From positions 62,001-126,000 of the forward strand of contig CALTTS010000003.1 in the NCBI GenBank assembly GCA_943912265.1: 64,000 nt of DNA, given 5' to 3'. This document shows, in pieces, positions 55,041 through 63,838 of the stretch. Source of the stretch: an uncultured Xanthomonas sp. GTDB taxonomy: Bacteria > Pseudomonadota > Gammaproteobacteria > Xanthomonadales > Xanthomonadaceae. The notes beneath the pieces are model-generated. The model was not told the origin of the DNA. It did no database searches and worked only from the letters and a program-made list of their open reading frames with translations. Each line of letters opens with the position of its first letter. Position 1 is the stretch's first letter. The translations under genes and the position numbers were made by a program.

Positions 55041-56287
55041 GCGCCGCCGCCGGCAACCTCCCCGCCAGCCCGCTGCGCGACTGGGCCGAAGTCCGCGCCG
55101 ACTTCCCGATCCTCGACCGCCGGGTCAACGGCAAGCCGCTGATCTACTTCGACAACGCCAACACCGCGCAGAAGCCGCGCGCGGTGATCGACGCGGTGGA
55201 CGACTTCTACCGCCGCCACAACGCCAACGTCAGCCGTGCCGTGCACGCGCTCGGCACCGAGGCCACCGAAGCCTACGAAGGCGCGCGCGCGACGCTGGCG
55301 CGGCTGCTGAACGTGCGTGCCGACGAGCTGGTGCTGTGCAGCGGCACCACGTTCGCGATCAACCTCGTGGCCTATTCGTGGGCGCTGCCGCGGCTCAAGC
55401 CCGGCGACGTGATGCTGGTCTCGCGGATGGAACACCATGCCAACCTCGTGCCGTGGCAACTGGTCGCCCAGCGCACCGGCGCGACGATCCGCGTGGCCGA
55501 GATCACGCCCGAAGGCACGCTCGACCTCGACGCGCTGTACCGGGCGATGACGCCGGAAGTGAAGCTGCTGGCGGTGACGCACGTGTCCAACGTGCTCGGC
55601 ACCGTCAACCCGGTGCGCGAGATCTGCCGCGAGGCGCGCCGCCGCGGCATCGTCACGGTCGTGGACGGTTCGCAGGCCGCGCCGCACCGGCGCATCGACG
55701 TGCCCGCCATCGGCTGCGATTTCTATGCCATCACCGGCCACAAGATGTGCGGCCCCACCGGCACCGGCGCGCTGTGGGCGCGGCGCGAGCACCTGGAAGC
55801 GATGCCGCCCTTCCTCGGCGGCGGCGAGATGATCAAGGAAGTCAGCTTCGACGGCACCGTGTTCAACGACCCGCCGCACAAGTTCGAGGCCGGCACCCCG
55901 AACATCGCCGGCTTCGTCGGCCTCGACGCCGCGGTGGACTACCTGCAGGGCATCGGCCTGGAGCGCATCGAGGCGCGCGAAGCCGAGCTGCTGGCGCATT
56001 TCACCGAGGAGCTGGAGAAGATCGACGGCCTGCGCATCTTCGGCACCGCGCCGGACAAGGCCGCGGTGGTGTCCTTCACCGTCGAGGGCGCGCACGCGCA
56101 CGACCTGGCCACGCTGCTGGACCTGGAAGGCGTGGCCGTGCGTTCGGGCCAGCACTGCGCGCATCCGCTGCTGCAGTTCTACGGTGTCGGCGCCACCTGC
56201 CGCGCCTCGCTCGCCTTCTACAACACCCACGAGGAGATCGAGCACTTCGTCGCCGCACTGGCCAGGGTGCGCCGGCTGCTCGGCTGA
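55037..56287 (+). CDS. sufS: Cysteine desulfurase SufS
   Basis: The 416-residue PLP enzyme mobilises sulfur from cysteine for cluster assembly. The PLP lysine lies in YAITGHKMCGPTGTGALW and the sulfur-carrying cysteine in AVRSGQHCAHPLLQFYG. RADFPILDRRVNGKPLIYFDNANTAQKPRAVI marks the start. No sufE gene is visible nearby; a partner may be elsewhere. Confidence 0.97.
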   Translation: MSAAAGNLPASPLRDWAEVRADFPILDRRVNGKPLIYFDNANTAQKPRAVIDAVDDFYRRHNANVSRAVHALGTEATEAYEGARATLARLLNVRADELVLCSGTTFAINLVAYSWALPRLKPGDVMLVSRMEHHANLVPWQLVAQRTGATIRVAEITPEGTLDLDALYRAMTPEVKLLAVTHVSNVLGTVNPVREICREARRRGIVTVVDGSQAAPHRRIDVPAIGCDFYAITGHKMCGPTGTGALWARREHLEAMPPFLGGGEMIKEVSFDGTVFNDPPHKFEAGTPNIAGFVGLDAAVDYLQGIGLERIEAREAELLAHFTEELEKIDGLRIFGTAPDKAAVVSFTVEGAHAHDLATLLDLEGVAVRSGQHCAHPLLQFYGVGATCRASLAFYNTHEEIEHFVAALARVRRLLG

Positions 56288-56359
56288 ACGGCCCCATCCG
56301 GGCCGGCGCCGCATCCGCGACGGCATCCGGCCCGGCCGCCGTGGCTTAGAATGGACGGC

Positions 56360-56914
56360 ATGGACACCCTGCCCGAAGCCGTCGCCTTCCGTGCCGCCAG
56401 CGAAGGCGACATTCCCGCCATCGTCGCCCTCGTCACCTCGGCCTATCGCGGCGACGCCAGCCGCCAGGGCTGGACCACCGAGGCCGATTTCCTCGACGGC
56501 CCGCGCGTCGACCCGGACCTGCTCAAGCAGGACCTGCTGCGCCCGCTGAGCCGCGTGCTGCTGGCCGAATCCCGGGATGGCCGCCTGCTGGCCTGCGCGC
56601 ACGTCGCCGTCGACGACGGTGCGGGCTACTTCGGCATGTTCGCGGTGCGCCCCGCGCTGCAGGGTGCCGGCCTCGGCCGGCAGGTCATCGCCGAGGCCGA
56701 GCGCATCGCCCGCGACGAATGGCGCCAGCCGCGCATGCGGATGACCGTGATCGACATCCGCGACGAGCTGATCGCCTACTACGAGCGTCGCGGCTACCGC
56801 CGAACCGGCATCAAGAAGCCCTTCCCCTACGGCGACGAACGCTTCGGCGTGCCGCTGCGCGACGACATCCGCTTCGAGGTGCTGGAAAAGCCGCTGGCGG
56901 CGGTGGCCGCATGA
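56360..56914 (+). CDS. GNAT-family N-acetyltransferase
   Basis: The 184-residue protein has a GNAT fold: N-terminal FRAASEGDIPAIVALVTSAYRG, the acetyl-CoA loop FAVRPALQGAGLGRQVIAEAERIA, and a C-terminal DELIAYYERRGYRRTGIKKPFPY. The substrate is unknown. It follows sufS by 72 bases and overlaps the next gene (ATGA). An upstream ATG at 56351 is possible; the one at 56360 has a GGA at suitable distance. Confidence 0.85.
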   Translation: MDTLPEAVAFRAASEGDIPAIVALVTSAYRGDASRQGWTTEADFLDGPRVDPDLLKQDLLRPLSRVLLAESRDGRLLACAHVAVDDGAGYFGMFAVRPALQGAGLGRQVIAEAERIARDEWRQPRMRMTVIDIRDELIAYYERRGYRRTGIKKPFPYGDERFGVPLRDDIRFEVLEKPLAAVAA

Positions 56915-57246
56915 GCGCGGAGGTCTGGACCTTCGTCTGCGCAGGCGCCGAGCTGCTGCCCGGCGAGACGAAGACGGTGTTCGACGAGGTCGCCGGCACG
57001 CCGATCCTCGTGTTCAACCGCGACGGCGATCTCTATGCGCTGGAAGACCGGTGCAGCCATGCCGATTTCGAACTCTCCGCCGGCACGTTCGACGCCGCCG
57101 AAGGCAGCATCGAATGCCTGCTGCACGGCGCGCGCTTCGACATCCGCGACGGCCGGCCGCTGTGCCCGCCGGCCTATTCGCCGGTGCCGACCTTCCCGGT
57201 GCGCCGCGACGACGCCGGGGTGTGGACCCGCGACGACCGCGCCTGA
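56911..57246 (+). CDS. Rieske-type [2Fe-2S] ferredoxin
   Basis: The 111-residue soluble ferredoxin of the non-haem-oxygenase type has cluster ligands C48 and H50 in DRCSHADF and C69 and H72 in ECLLHGARF, with a C-terminal PTFPVRRDDAGVW strand. Coupled to the acetyltransferase at the end of the suf cluster, it may donate electrons to cluster assembly or to an oxygenase elsewhere; no oxygenase is encoded nearby. Confidence 0.9.
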   Translation: MSAEVWTFVCAGAELLPGETKTVFDEVAGTPILVFNRDGDLYALEDRCSHADFELSAGTFDAAEGSIECLLHGARFDIRDGRPLCPPAYSPVPTFPVRRDDAGVWTRDDRA

Positions 57247-57274
57247 CGGCCGCGCGACGTGCGTGAACTTCCCG

Positions 57275-57303
57275 TTGTAAAAGTGAATGGTTCTCATTAA
57301 AAT
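57275..57303 (+). promoter_or_regulatory. Fur-controlled promoter of the siderophore receptor gene
   Basis: TTGTAA (57275-57280), 17 bases and TAAAAT (57298-57303) form a good sigma-70 promoter. The spacer holds AATGGTTCTCATT (57285-57297), which matches a Fur box (consensus AATGATAATCATT) in most positions. With iron, Fur would block this promoter. The leader to the start codon is about 140 bases, longer than usual, with no further feature recognised. Confidence 0.7.
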
Positions 57304-57452
57304 GCGCATTCGTGCCCGTCAGCCCGGCATGCCCGCGCGCTTCCACCGTCGCGGCACGCCGCGTCCGCCCGCGCGCCACAACGGAAGTCCCCGGTAGCCA
57401 GCGCAGAACAGCCAGTGGGGCGACACCTCCATCACCCTCTGGAACCCTGTTC

Positions 57453-59795
57453 ATGAGCCACATCAAGACGCGCAAGCATCCCCGCCGTACCGTCCTGTCC
57501 CAGCCCACGCTGATCGGCGCCCTCGCCACCGGCCTGGCGCTGTCGCTGCCGGCCCTTGCCGCCGACCAGCCCGATGCCGACGCGGACACCGCCAGCCAGC
57601 GGGCGCAGACGCTGGACCGGATCCACGTGCACGGCGAGAAGACCTACAAGGAAAACGTCGCCTCCTCGCCCAAGTACACCCAGCCGCTGCAGGACACGCC
57701 GCAGACCGTGCAGGTGATCACCAGCGACCTGTTCAACCAGCAGGGCGCCACCACGCTGACCGAGGCGCTGCGCAACAGCCCGGGCGTGGGCACCTTCTAC
57801 GCCGGCGAGAACGGCAACACCAGCACCGGCGACGCCATCTACATGCGCGGCTTCGACACCTCGGGCAGCCTCTTCGTGGACGGCGTGCGCGACCTGGGTT
57901 CGGTGTCCCGCGACGTGTTCAACACCGACCGGGTGGAAGTGCTGAAGGGCCCGGCCGGCACCGACACCGGCCGTTCCGCGCCGACCGGTTCGATCAACAT
58001 GGTGACCAAGCAGGCGCACCTGGGCGACGGCGTCTCTGGCACCGTGTCGGCCGGCATCGACGGCCAGCGCCGCACCACCGCCGACTGGAACCAGACCCTC
58101 GGCGCCAGCAGCGCGCTGCGCGTCAACGCGATGTGGCAGGACAGCGACGTGCCCGGCCGCGACCACGTCAACAACACCCGCTGGGGCCTGGCCCCGTCGC
58201 TGGGCTTCGGGCTCGGCACCGACACCCGGGTGTTCCTGAACCTGTATTACGTCAAGCAGGAGAACGTGCCCGACGGCTACGTGCCGACCATCGGCCTGCC
58301 GGGCTGGACGCCGCAGCCGGGCCTGGAGCAGCTGGCCGGGCATCCGGTGGACCCGGAGAACTTCTACGGCACGCGCGCCGACCACGACGACTCGACCTCG
58401 AAGATGGCCACGCTGAAGTTCGAGCACGACTTCGCCGAGAACCTGCGCATCAGCAACGTCGCCCGCTGGGGCAAGACCCGGCAGGACTACCTGCTGACCT
58501 CGTTCATGAGCACCGGCGGCACGCTGGCCAATCCGCTGGGCGGCAACATCAAGTGGACCGACCGGAGCGACCTGTCCACCTACACCCTCGCCCGCAGCAC
58601 CCCGACCTTCAAGGACCAGGACAACAGCATCGTCACCGACCAGTTGAACCTGCAGGGCGAGTTCGCCACCGGCGGCGTGCAGCATTTCGTGACCACCGGC
58701 CTGGAGTTCGCCCGCGAGGAACTCGAGACCCGCGGCCAGGCCGCCACCGGCGGCAGCAGCTGGACCGCGGCCAGCCTGTACGACCCGGACTGGAATGCCA
58801 CCGGCCTGACCTGGGCCCACAACGGCGCCGATTCGTCCGGCAAGACCACCACCTCCTCGGCCTACCTGTTCGACACGCTGAAGTTCGGCGAAAGCTTCCT
58901 GCTCACCGCGGGCCTGCGCGCCGACCATTACAAGACCGAATTCCACAGCAAGGTCATCTGCGGCGGCCGCGGCGCGCCGGTATGCGGCAGCCTGCCCACC
59001 GGCAGCGTCGTCCCGGGCGTGGATGCGGAGGCCTCGGACACCCTGCTGAACTGGAAGATCGGCGCCGTCTACAAGGTGGCGGACATCGTTAGCCTGTACG
59101 CCAACTACGCCCTGTCGCAGCAGCCGCCGGGCGGCGCGAACTTCACCCTGAGCACGGCCAACACCAGCGCCGACAACCCGAACATGGACCCGCAGAAGGC
59201 CAGGACCGCCGAGGTCGGCACCAAGTGGGCGTTCCTGGACGATGCGCTGGCGCTGAACCTGGCCCTGTTCCAGACCGACGTGACCAACGAGATCAACAGC
59301 CAGGTCACCGACGATGCCGGCAACCCCACCCAGACCGGCGAGAAGAAGGTCAAGGGCGTGGAGCTGTCGGTGGTGGGCAAGCTCGCCGAACACTGGTCGC
59401 TGTCGGCCGGCTACAGCCACTTGGACACCCAGGTGGTGGAAGGCGCCCCGACCGCGCAGGACGGTTCGTCGAACCTCACCTACACGCCGGACGATGCGTT
59501 CACCGTGTGGACGTCCTACCGGCTGCCGTTCGGCCTCACCGTGGGCGGCGGCGCCCGCTACGTGGGCGGGCTGCACCGCGGCACCGACGGCGCGGCCGGC
59601 ACCCCGGCCTACACCAAGTCCTACACGGTGTACGACGCGGTGCTGTCCTACGACGTCAACCGCCACTTCAGCCTGCGCCTGAACGGCTACAACCTGTTCG
59701 ACAAGGACTACGTGGCCTCGATCAACAAGAGCGGCTACCGCTACACCCCGGGCGCCCCGCGCACCGTGCTGTTCAGCGCAGACTTCCGCTTCTGA
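57453..59795 (+). CDS. TonB-dependent siderophore receptor, Fiu-like
   Basis: The 780-residue outer membrane receptor has a signal peptide ending near ALA-ADQP and a plug domain at about 50-185 (PQTVQVITSDLFNQQGATTLTEALRNSPGV, MRGFDTSGSLFVDGVRDLGSVSRDVFNTDRVEVLKGPAGTDTGRSAPTGSINMVTK). A 22-strand barrel ends with the terminal Phe in FSADFRF. The plug pattern is that of the Fiu/catecholate group, so it likely imports ferric catechol-type siderophores, although the ligand is not proven. It is the first gene of the Fur-regulated cluster. Confidence 0.92.
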   Translation: MSHIKTRKHPRRTVLSQPTLIGALATGLALSLPALAADQPDADADTASQRAQTLDRIHVHGEKTYKENVASSPKYTQPLQDTPQTVQVITSDLFNQQGATTLTEALRNSPGVGTFYAGENGNTSTGDAIYMRGFDTSGSLFVDGVRDLGSVSRDVFNTDRVEVLKGPAGTDTGRSAPTGSINMVTKQAHLGDGVSGTVSAGIDGQRRTTADWNQTLGASSALRVNAMWQDSDVPGRDHVNNTRWGLAPSLGFGLGTDTRVFLNLYYVKQENVPDGYVPTIGLPGWTPQPGLEQLAGHPVDPENFYGTRADHDDSTSKMATLKFEHDFAENLRISNVARWGKTRQDYLLTSFMSTGGTLANPLGGNIKWTDRSDLSTYTLARSTPTFKDQDNSIVTDQLNLQGEFATGGVQHFVTTGLEFAREELETRGQAATGGSSWTAASLYDPDWNATGLTWAHNGADSSGKTTTSSAYLFDTLKFGESFLLTAGLRADHYKTEFHSKVICGGRGAPVCGSLPTGSVVPGVDAEASDTLLNWKIGAVYKVADIVSLYANYALSQQPPGGANFTLSTANTSADNPNMDPQKARTAEVGTKWAFLDDALALNLALFQTDVTNEINSQVTDDAGNPTQTGEKKVKGVELSVVGKLAEHWSLSAGYSHLDTQVVEGAPTAQDGSSNLTYTPDDAFTVWTSYRLPFGLTVGGGARYVGGLHRGTDGAAGTPAYTKSYTVYDAVLSYDVNRHFSLRLNGYNLFDKDYVASINKSGYRYTPGAPRTVLFSADFRF

Positions 59796-59855
59796 CGCGG
59801 CTCCGGGCGGCGCAGGGGCACCCCTCCGCCGCCCGTCCCTTGCAGGTATCCCCCG

Positions 59856-60542
59856 ATGATGCTGCACATTCCCGACGTCCTGACCGGCGAGGAGCTGGCC
59901 CGCATCCGCCGCGCGCTGGACGGGGCGGACTGGGCCGACGGCCGCGAGACCGTCGGCCACCAGGGCGCGCTGGTCAAGCGCAACGAGCAACTTCCCGACG
60001 CCTCGCCGCTGAAGGCCGAACTGGGCCGCATCGTGCTGACCGCGCTCGACCGCAATCCGCTGTTCTTCTCCGCCGCGCTGCCGCTGCGCACGCTGCCGCC
60101 GCGCTTCAACCGCTACGCCGGCGGCGGCACCTACGGTTTCCACGTGGACGGTTCGGTGATGCGGCTCGGCAACGCGGACAACCGCAGCCATGTCCGTTCC
60201 GACGTGTCGTGCACGCTGTTCCTGTGCGAGCCGGACGAATACGACGGCGGCGAGCTGGTCGTCAGCGACACCTACGGGGAACACGAGGTCAAGCTGCCCG
60301 CCGGCGACATGATCGTGTACCCGTCCAGCAGCCTGCACCAGGTCACTCCGGTCACCCGCGGCGCCCGCCTGGCTTCGTTCTTCTGGGTGCAGAGCATGGT
60401 CCGCGACGACGGCCGGCGCCGGCTGCTGTTCGAGATGGACGCCGCGATCGAGACGCTGCGCCGCACCGGCGCCGACAGCGCCGCGGTGCTGCAGCTCACC
60501 GGCACGTACCACAACCTGCTGCGCGGCTGGGCCGAGGTGTGA
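59856..60542 (+). CDS. piuC: PiuC-type Fe(II)/2-oxoglutarate-dependent dioxygenase (PKHD hydroxylase)
   Basis: The 228-residue enzyme has metal ligands H96 and D98 in YGFHVDGSVM and H161 in SSLHQVTPV, with R171 for 2-oxoglutarate. FDRNPLFFSAALPLRTLPPRFNRYAGG-like and GGELVVSDTYGEHEVKLPAGDMIVYPS are family marks. PiuC genes regularly accompany Fiu/PiuA receptors; the substrate is unknown. The next ATG, one codon later, is an alternative start. Confidence 0.92.
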   Translation: MMLHIPDVLTGEELARIRRALDGADWADGRETVGHQGALVKRNEQLPDASPLKAELGRIVLTALDRNPLFFSAALPLRTLPPRFNRYAGGGTYGFHVDGSVMRLGNADNRSHVRSDVSCTLFLCEPDEYDGGELVVSDTYGEHEVKLPAGDMIVYPSSSLHQVTPVTRGARLASFFWVQSMVRDDGRRRLLFEMDAAIETLRRTGADSAAVLQLTGTYHNLLRGWAEV

Positions 60543-60609
60543 GCGGTTCAACCTTTCGCCCGCCCGTGCGTTTGCATGCGGCATGACCCTGCGGAAAGGC
60601 GCCACACAA

Positions 60610-60638
60610 TTGAGATTCATTCTCAACAATGATGTAAT
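60610..60638 (+). promoter_or_regulatory. Second Fur-box-like promoter, upstream of the PepSY gene
   Basis: TTGAGATTCATTCTCAA (60610-60626) is a perfect palindrome of six-base arms around TTCAT and resembles a Fur box. Its first arm doubles as a -35 box (TTGAGA), and 17 bases later TGTAAT (60633-60638) could be the -10 box. This gives the second half of the cluster its own iron-controlled promoter. Confidence 0.6.
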
Positions 60639-61311
60639 GCCGCCCCAGCCCGTTCACCGGAACCCCGCCTTGCCCCCGTCCGCACCCGATCTGGCCCGCC
60701 AGCAGCAGCGTCGCGGCTTCTGGCTGGGCACGCTGCACCAGTGGCACTGGATCAGTTCGGCGCTGTGCCTGGCGTGCATGCTGCTGTTCGCGGTCACCGG
60801 GCTCACCCTGAACCATGCCGCGCAGATCGAGGCGCGGCCGGTCGTGGTCCACCGCACGGCCGCGATGCCGGCCCCGGTGCTCAAGCAGCTGGGCCGGCGC
60901 GAGGACGGCAAGGCGCCGCTGCCCGCCGCCGTCGCCGCCTGGCTGGCTGCGCGTCTCGACGTGGCCGTGGGCGCGCGCCAGGCCGAATGGTCCGAGGACG
61001 AGGTCTACCTGTCGCTGCCCGGCCCCGGCAGCGATGCCTGGCTCAGCATCGACAAGGCCACGGGTGCGGTGGAATACGAGCACACCGACCGCGGCTGGGT
61101 CTCCTACCTCAACGACCTGCACAAGGGCCGCAACACCGGCCCGGCATGGCGCTGGTTCATCGACCTGTTCGCCGTGGCCTGCCTGGTGTTCTGCATCACC
61201 GGGTTGCTGCTGCTGCAACTGCATGCCGGCCAGCGCCGCCTCACCTGGCCGATGGTCGGCTTCGGCCTGCTACTGCCCGTGCTGATCGCCCTGCTGCTCA
61301 TCCACGGATGA
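60637..61311 (+). CDS. PepSY-associated membrane protein
   Basis: The 224-residue protein has N-terminal and C-terminal membrane helices (WISSALCLACMLLFAVTGLTL; FIDLFAVACLVFCITGLLLLQL; MVGFGLLLPVLIALLLIHG) and a periplasmic PepSY-like segment between them (AEWSEDEVYLSLPGPGSDAWLSIDKATGAVEYEHTDRGWVSYLNDLHKGR). Conserved HQWHW and NDLHKGR histidines resemble haem- or iron-handling PepSY proteins. The ATG at 60637 overlaps the proposed -10 box, so the true start may be the TTG at 60670. Confidence 0.78.
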   Translation: MPPQPVHRNPALPPSAPDLARQQQRRGFWLGTLHQWHWISSALCLACMLLFAVTGLTLNHAAQIEARPVVVHRTAAMPAPVLKQLGRREDGKAPLPAAVAAWLAARLDVAVGARQAEWSEDEVYLSLPGPGSDAWLSIDKATGAVEYEHTDRGWVSYLNDLHKGRNTGPAWRWFIDLFAVACLVFCITGLLLLQLHAGQRRLTWPMVGFGLLLPVLIALLLIHG

Positions 61312-61345
61312 GCCCCTTCCCACCTGCCCGCCGCGAGTCACCGCC

Positions 61346-61876
61346 ATGTCCAACCCCCTGATCCCCGTCACCGTCACCGTCGCGTTCGGCACGCTGCTGT
61401 CCGCGCCCGCATGGAGCGCTGAACTCGCGCTGGACGTCGAACTCCCGAAACTCAACGTCGCCGAATACCACCGCCCTTACGTCGCCATCTGGGTGGAAGG
61501 CGCCGACCAGAAGGACGTGGCCGACCTGGCCGTGTGGTACCAGGTGCGCGACACCGCCGAAGGCCACGGCACCAAGTGGCTGCCCGACCTGCGCCAGTGG
61601 TGGCGCAAGTCCGGCCGCGACCTGCAGCTGCCGGTCGACGGCGTCACCGGCCCGACCCGGCCCGCCGGCACGCACGCCCTGAAGTTCACCGACCGGCAGC
61701 CGCAACTGGCGAAGCTGGCCCCCGGCAACTACACGCTGGTGGTCGAGGTGGTGCGCGAAGTCGGCGGCCGCGAGCTGCTCAAGATCCCGTTCGCGTGGCC
61801 GGTGAAGAAGGCCGCCACCGCCAAGGCCCAGGGCAGCAGCGAACTGGGCACCGTGACCCTGTCCCTCAAGCCCTGA
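61346..61876 (+). CDS. DUF2271 periplasmic protein
   Basis: This 176-residue protein has a signal peptide ending near SA-ELAL. The mature part has the DUF2271 pattern: ELPKLNVAEYHRPYVAIWVEGADQKDVADLAVWYQV, WLPDLRQWWRKSG and a beta-rich end (GNYTLVVEVVREVGGRELLKIPFAW). Its function is unknown, but it regularly sits between PepSY and DUF4198 genes in iron-regulated clusters with ApbE, so it may hold or pass flavin or iron in the periplasm. Confidence 0.82.
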   Translation: MSNPLIPVTVTVAFGTLLSAPAWSAELALDVELPKLNVAEYHRPYVAIWVEGADQKDVADLAVWYQVRDTAEGHGTKWLPDLRQWWRKSGRDLQLPVDGVTGPTRPAGTHALKFTDRQPQLAKLAPGNYTLVVEVVREVGGRELLKIPFAWPVKKAATAKAQGSSELGTVTLSLKP

Positions 61877-61937
61877 TCCCCCATCCACGTCGGCCGGCAA
61901 CCGCGCCGACGCCCCAACCGAGACCTGGAGATACCCG

Positions 61938-62822
61938 ATGAAGCGTCCCCTCATCCTCGCCGTCGCGCTGCTCGCCATCCTTCCCGCCAGCGCCTTCGCG
62001 CACAAGCAGTGGCTGCTGCCCTCGTCCACGTCCGTCACCGGCAAGGATGTCTGGGTCACGGTGGATGCCGCCGTGTCCAACGACCTGTACTACCCCGACC
62101 ACATGCCGATCCGTCTGGACAACGTGGTGATCACCGCCCCGGACGGCAGCACCGTCCCGGCGCAGAACGGCGCCACGCTGAAGACCCGCAGCGTGTTCGA
62201 CGTGAACCTCAAGCAGGAAGGCACCTACCGCATCGCCAATGCCACCAGCGGCCTGTCGGCGCGCTGGGGCGAGCGCCCCGCCGGCCCGGGCCCGGCCGAG
62301 GACGGCAAGCCGCCGCAGGGCAAGGGGCCGGAAGCCGGCAAGGGCCCCGGCGGCGGCCAGAACGGCGGCTTCCTGCGCAACGTCAGCGCCGAGGAACTGT
62401 CCACCCGGATTCCCAAGGACGCCAAGAACGTCGAAGTCAACGAGACCATCGGGCGGGTGGAGACCTTCGTCACCAACGGCAAGCCCACCCCGGTCAAGGC
62501 GATCGGCAAGGGCCTGGAGCTGGTGCCGGTGACCCATCCCAACGACCTGGTCGCCGGCGAACCGGCCACGTTCAAGCTGCTGGTCGACGGCCAGCCCAGG
62601 GCCGGCCTGGACGTGCTGGTCGTCCGCGGCGCCACCCGCTACCGCAACGCCCAGGACGAGATCAAGACCGCCACCGACGCCAAGGGCGAGATCACCGTCA
62701 CCTGGCCGGAAGCGGGCATGTACTGGCTGCAGGCCGGCACCCAGGACGACAAGACCAACGTCAAGCAGGCCACCTCGCGCCGCCTGAACTACGTCGCCAC
62801 GCTGGAAGTGCTGCCGCAGTAA
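61938..62822 (+). CDS. DUF4198 periplasmic protein
   Basis: The 294-residue protein has a signal peptide ending AFA-HKQW, so the mature protein begins with His, as expected for DUF4198 proteins that may bind metal through the N-terminal His. A Gly/Pro/Lys-rich loop (about residues 115-140) separates two beta-rich parts; the second half (VAGEPATFKLLVDGQPRAGLDVLVVRGATRYRN, GEITVTWPEAGMYWLQA) is a cobalamin/NikM-like beta-sandwich. It is probably involved in metal handling in the periplasm. Confidence 0.85.
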   Translation: MKRPLILAVALLAILPASAFAHKQWLLPSSTSVTGKDVWVTVDAAVSNDLYYPDHMPIRLDNVVITAPDGSTVPAQNGATLKTRSVFDVNLKQEGTYRIANATSGLSARWGERPAGPGPAEDGKPPQGKGPEAGKGPGGGQNGGFLRNVSAEELSTRIPKDAKNVEVNETIGRVETFVTNGKPTPVKAIGKGLELVPVTHPNDLVAGEPATFKLLVDGQPRAGLDVLVVRGATRYRNAQDEIKTATDAKGEITVTWPEAGMYWLQAGTQDDKTNVKQATSRRLNYVATLEVLPQ

Positions 62823-62866
62823 CGGCACCTGCAGCACCCTCCCGCCGCCATACCGGACAGCTCCCC

Positions 62867-63838
62867 GTGCCTGCCCTGCCTGACATCGCCCGCCTCGGCG
62901 GCCACACGATGGGCACCACCTGGAGCGCCGTGCTGGCGGCGCCCGCCGATGCCGACCTGCACGCGCTGCATGCCGGCATCGAGCGGCGCCTGGACACCGT
63001 CGTCCGCCAGATGAGCACCTGGCGGGCCGACTCGGACATCAGCCGCTTCAACCACAGCGAAGCCGGCCAGTGGCAAGTGCTGCCGGACGAATTCCTCGCC
63101 GTGCTCGCCTGCGCGCTCGATGTCGCCGCACTCAGCGGCGGCGCCTACGACCCCACGGTCGGCCCGCTGGTGGAAGCCTGGGGCTTCGGCCCGGCCTGCG
63201 ACGTGCCGCGCATCCCCGACGAGGCCGAACTGGCCGCGCTGCGCCGCCGCGTCGGCTGGCAGCGGCTGCTGTTCCAGCCGGAACAGCGGCGCGTGCTGCA
63301 GCCCGGGCTGGCGGCGCTGGACCTGTCCGCGATCGCCAAGGGCTATGCCGCCGACCTGGTGGCACACCGGCTGCGCGAGGACGGCATCGACGCGGCGCTG
63401 GTGGAGGTCGGCGGCGAACTGGTCGGCTACGGCCGCAAGCCCGACGGCCAGCCCTGGCGCGTGCTGGTGGAATCCGCCGCCGAGGAGGATGCCGCCGCGC
63501 AGGCCGTGCTGCCGCCGCGCGTGCTGGCCCTCGACGGGCTGGCCGTGGCCACCTCGGGCGACCGCTGGCACCGTTTCGAACGCGGCGGCCAACGCTATGC
63601 GCACACGCTCGACGCACGCAGCGGCCGCCCCGTCACCCGCGCGGCGGCGGCGGTCAGCGTGGTCGCACGCGATGCCATGCATGCCGACGCCTGGGCCACC
63701 GCGCTGACCGTGATGGGCGCCGTCGACGGGCTGGCCTTCGCCGAACGCCACGGCCTGGCGGCACGCTTCGTCGCCCGCACCGATGCCGGCCCCGTCGAGA
63801 CGATGACCCCGGCGTTCTCGCAGCATCTCGCCGCATGA
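62867..63838 (+). CDS. apbE: FAD:protein FMN transferase (ApbE)
   Basis: The 323-residue enzyme attaches FMN covalently to Thr/Ser of target membrane or periplasmic proteins. MGTTWSAVLA, VRQMSTWRADSDISRFNHS, GAYDPTVGPLVEAWGFG, LDLSAIAKGYAADLVAHRL, VEVGGELVGYG and TSGDRWHRFE with YAHTLDARSGRP are family motifs. No lipobox or signal peptide is visible from the GTG at 62867, so an export signal may be missing or the start lies elsewhere. Within this cluster its target is probably the flavin domain of the next gene product or another membrane reductase. Confidence 0.92.
   Translation: MPALPDIARLGGHTMGTTWSAVLAAPADADLHALHAGIERRLDTVVRQMSTWRADSDISRFNHSEAGQWQVLPDEFLAVLACALDVAALSGGAYDPTVGPLVEAWGFGPACDVPRIPDEAELAALRRRVGWQRLLFQPEQRRVLQPGLAALDLSAIAKGYAADLVAHRLREDGIDAALVEVGGELVGYGRKPDGQPWRVLVESAAEEDAAAQAVLPPRVLALDGLAVATSGDRWHRFERGGQRYAHTLDARSGRPVTRAAAAVSVVARDAMHADAWATALTVMGAVDGLAFAERHGLAARFVARTDAGPVETMTPAFSQHLAA

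Noticed and set aside
57432..60629. Open frame of over 1000 codons opposite the siderophore receptor and piuC
   Set aside because: Its composition is that of a shadow frame, while the plus-strand genes have clear domains and signal peptides.
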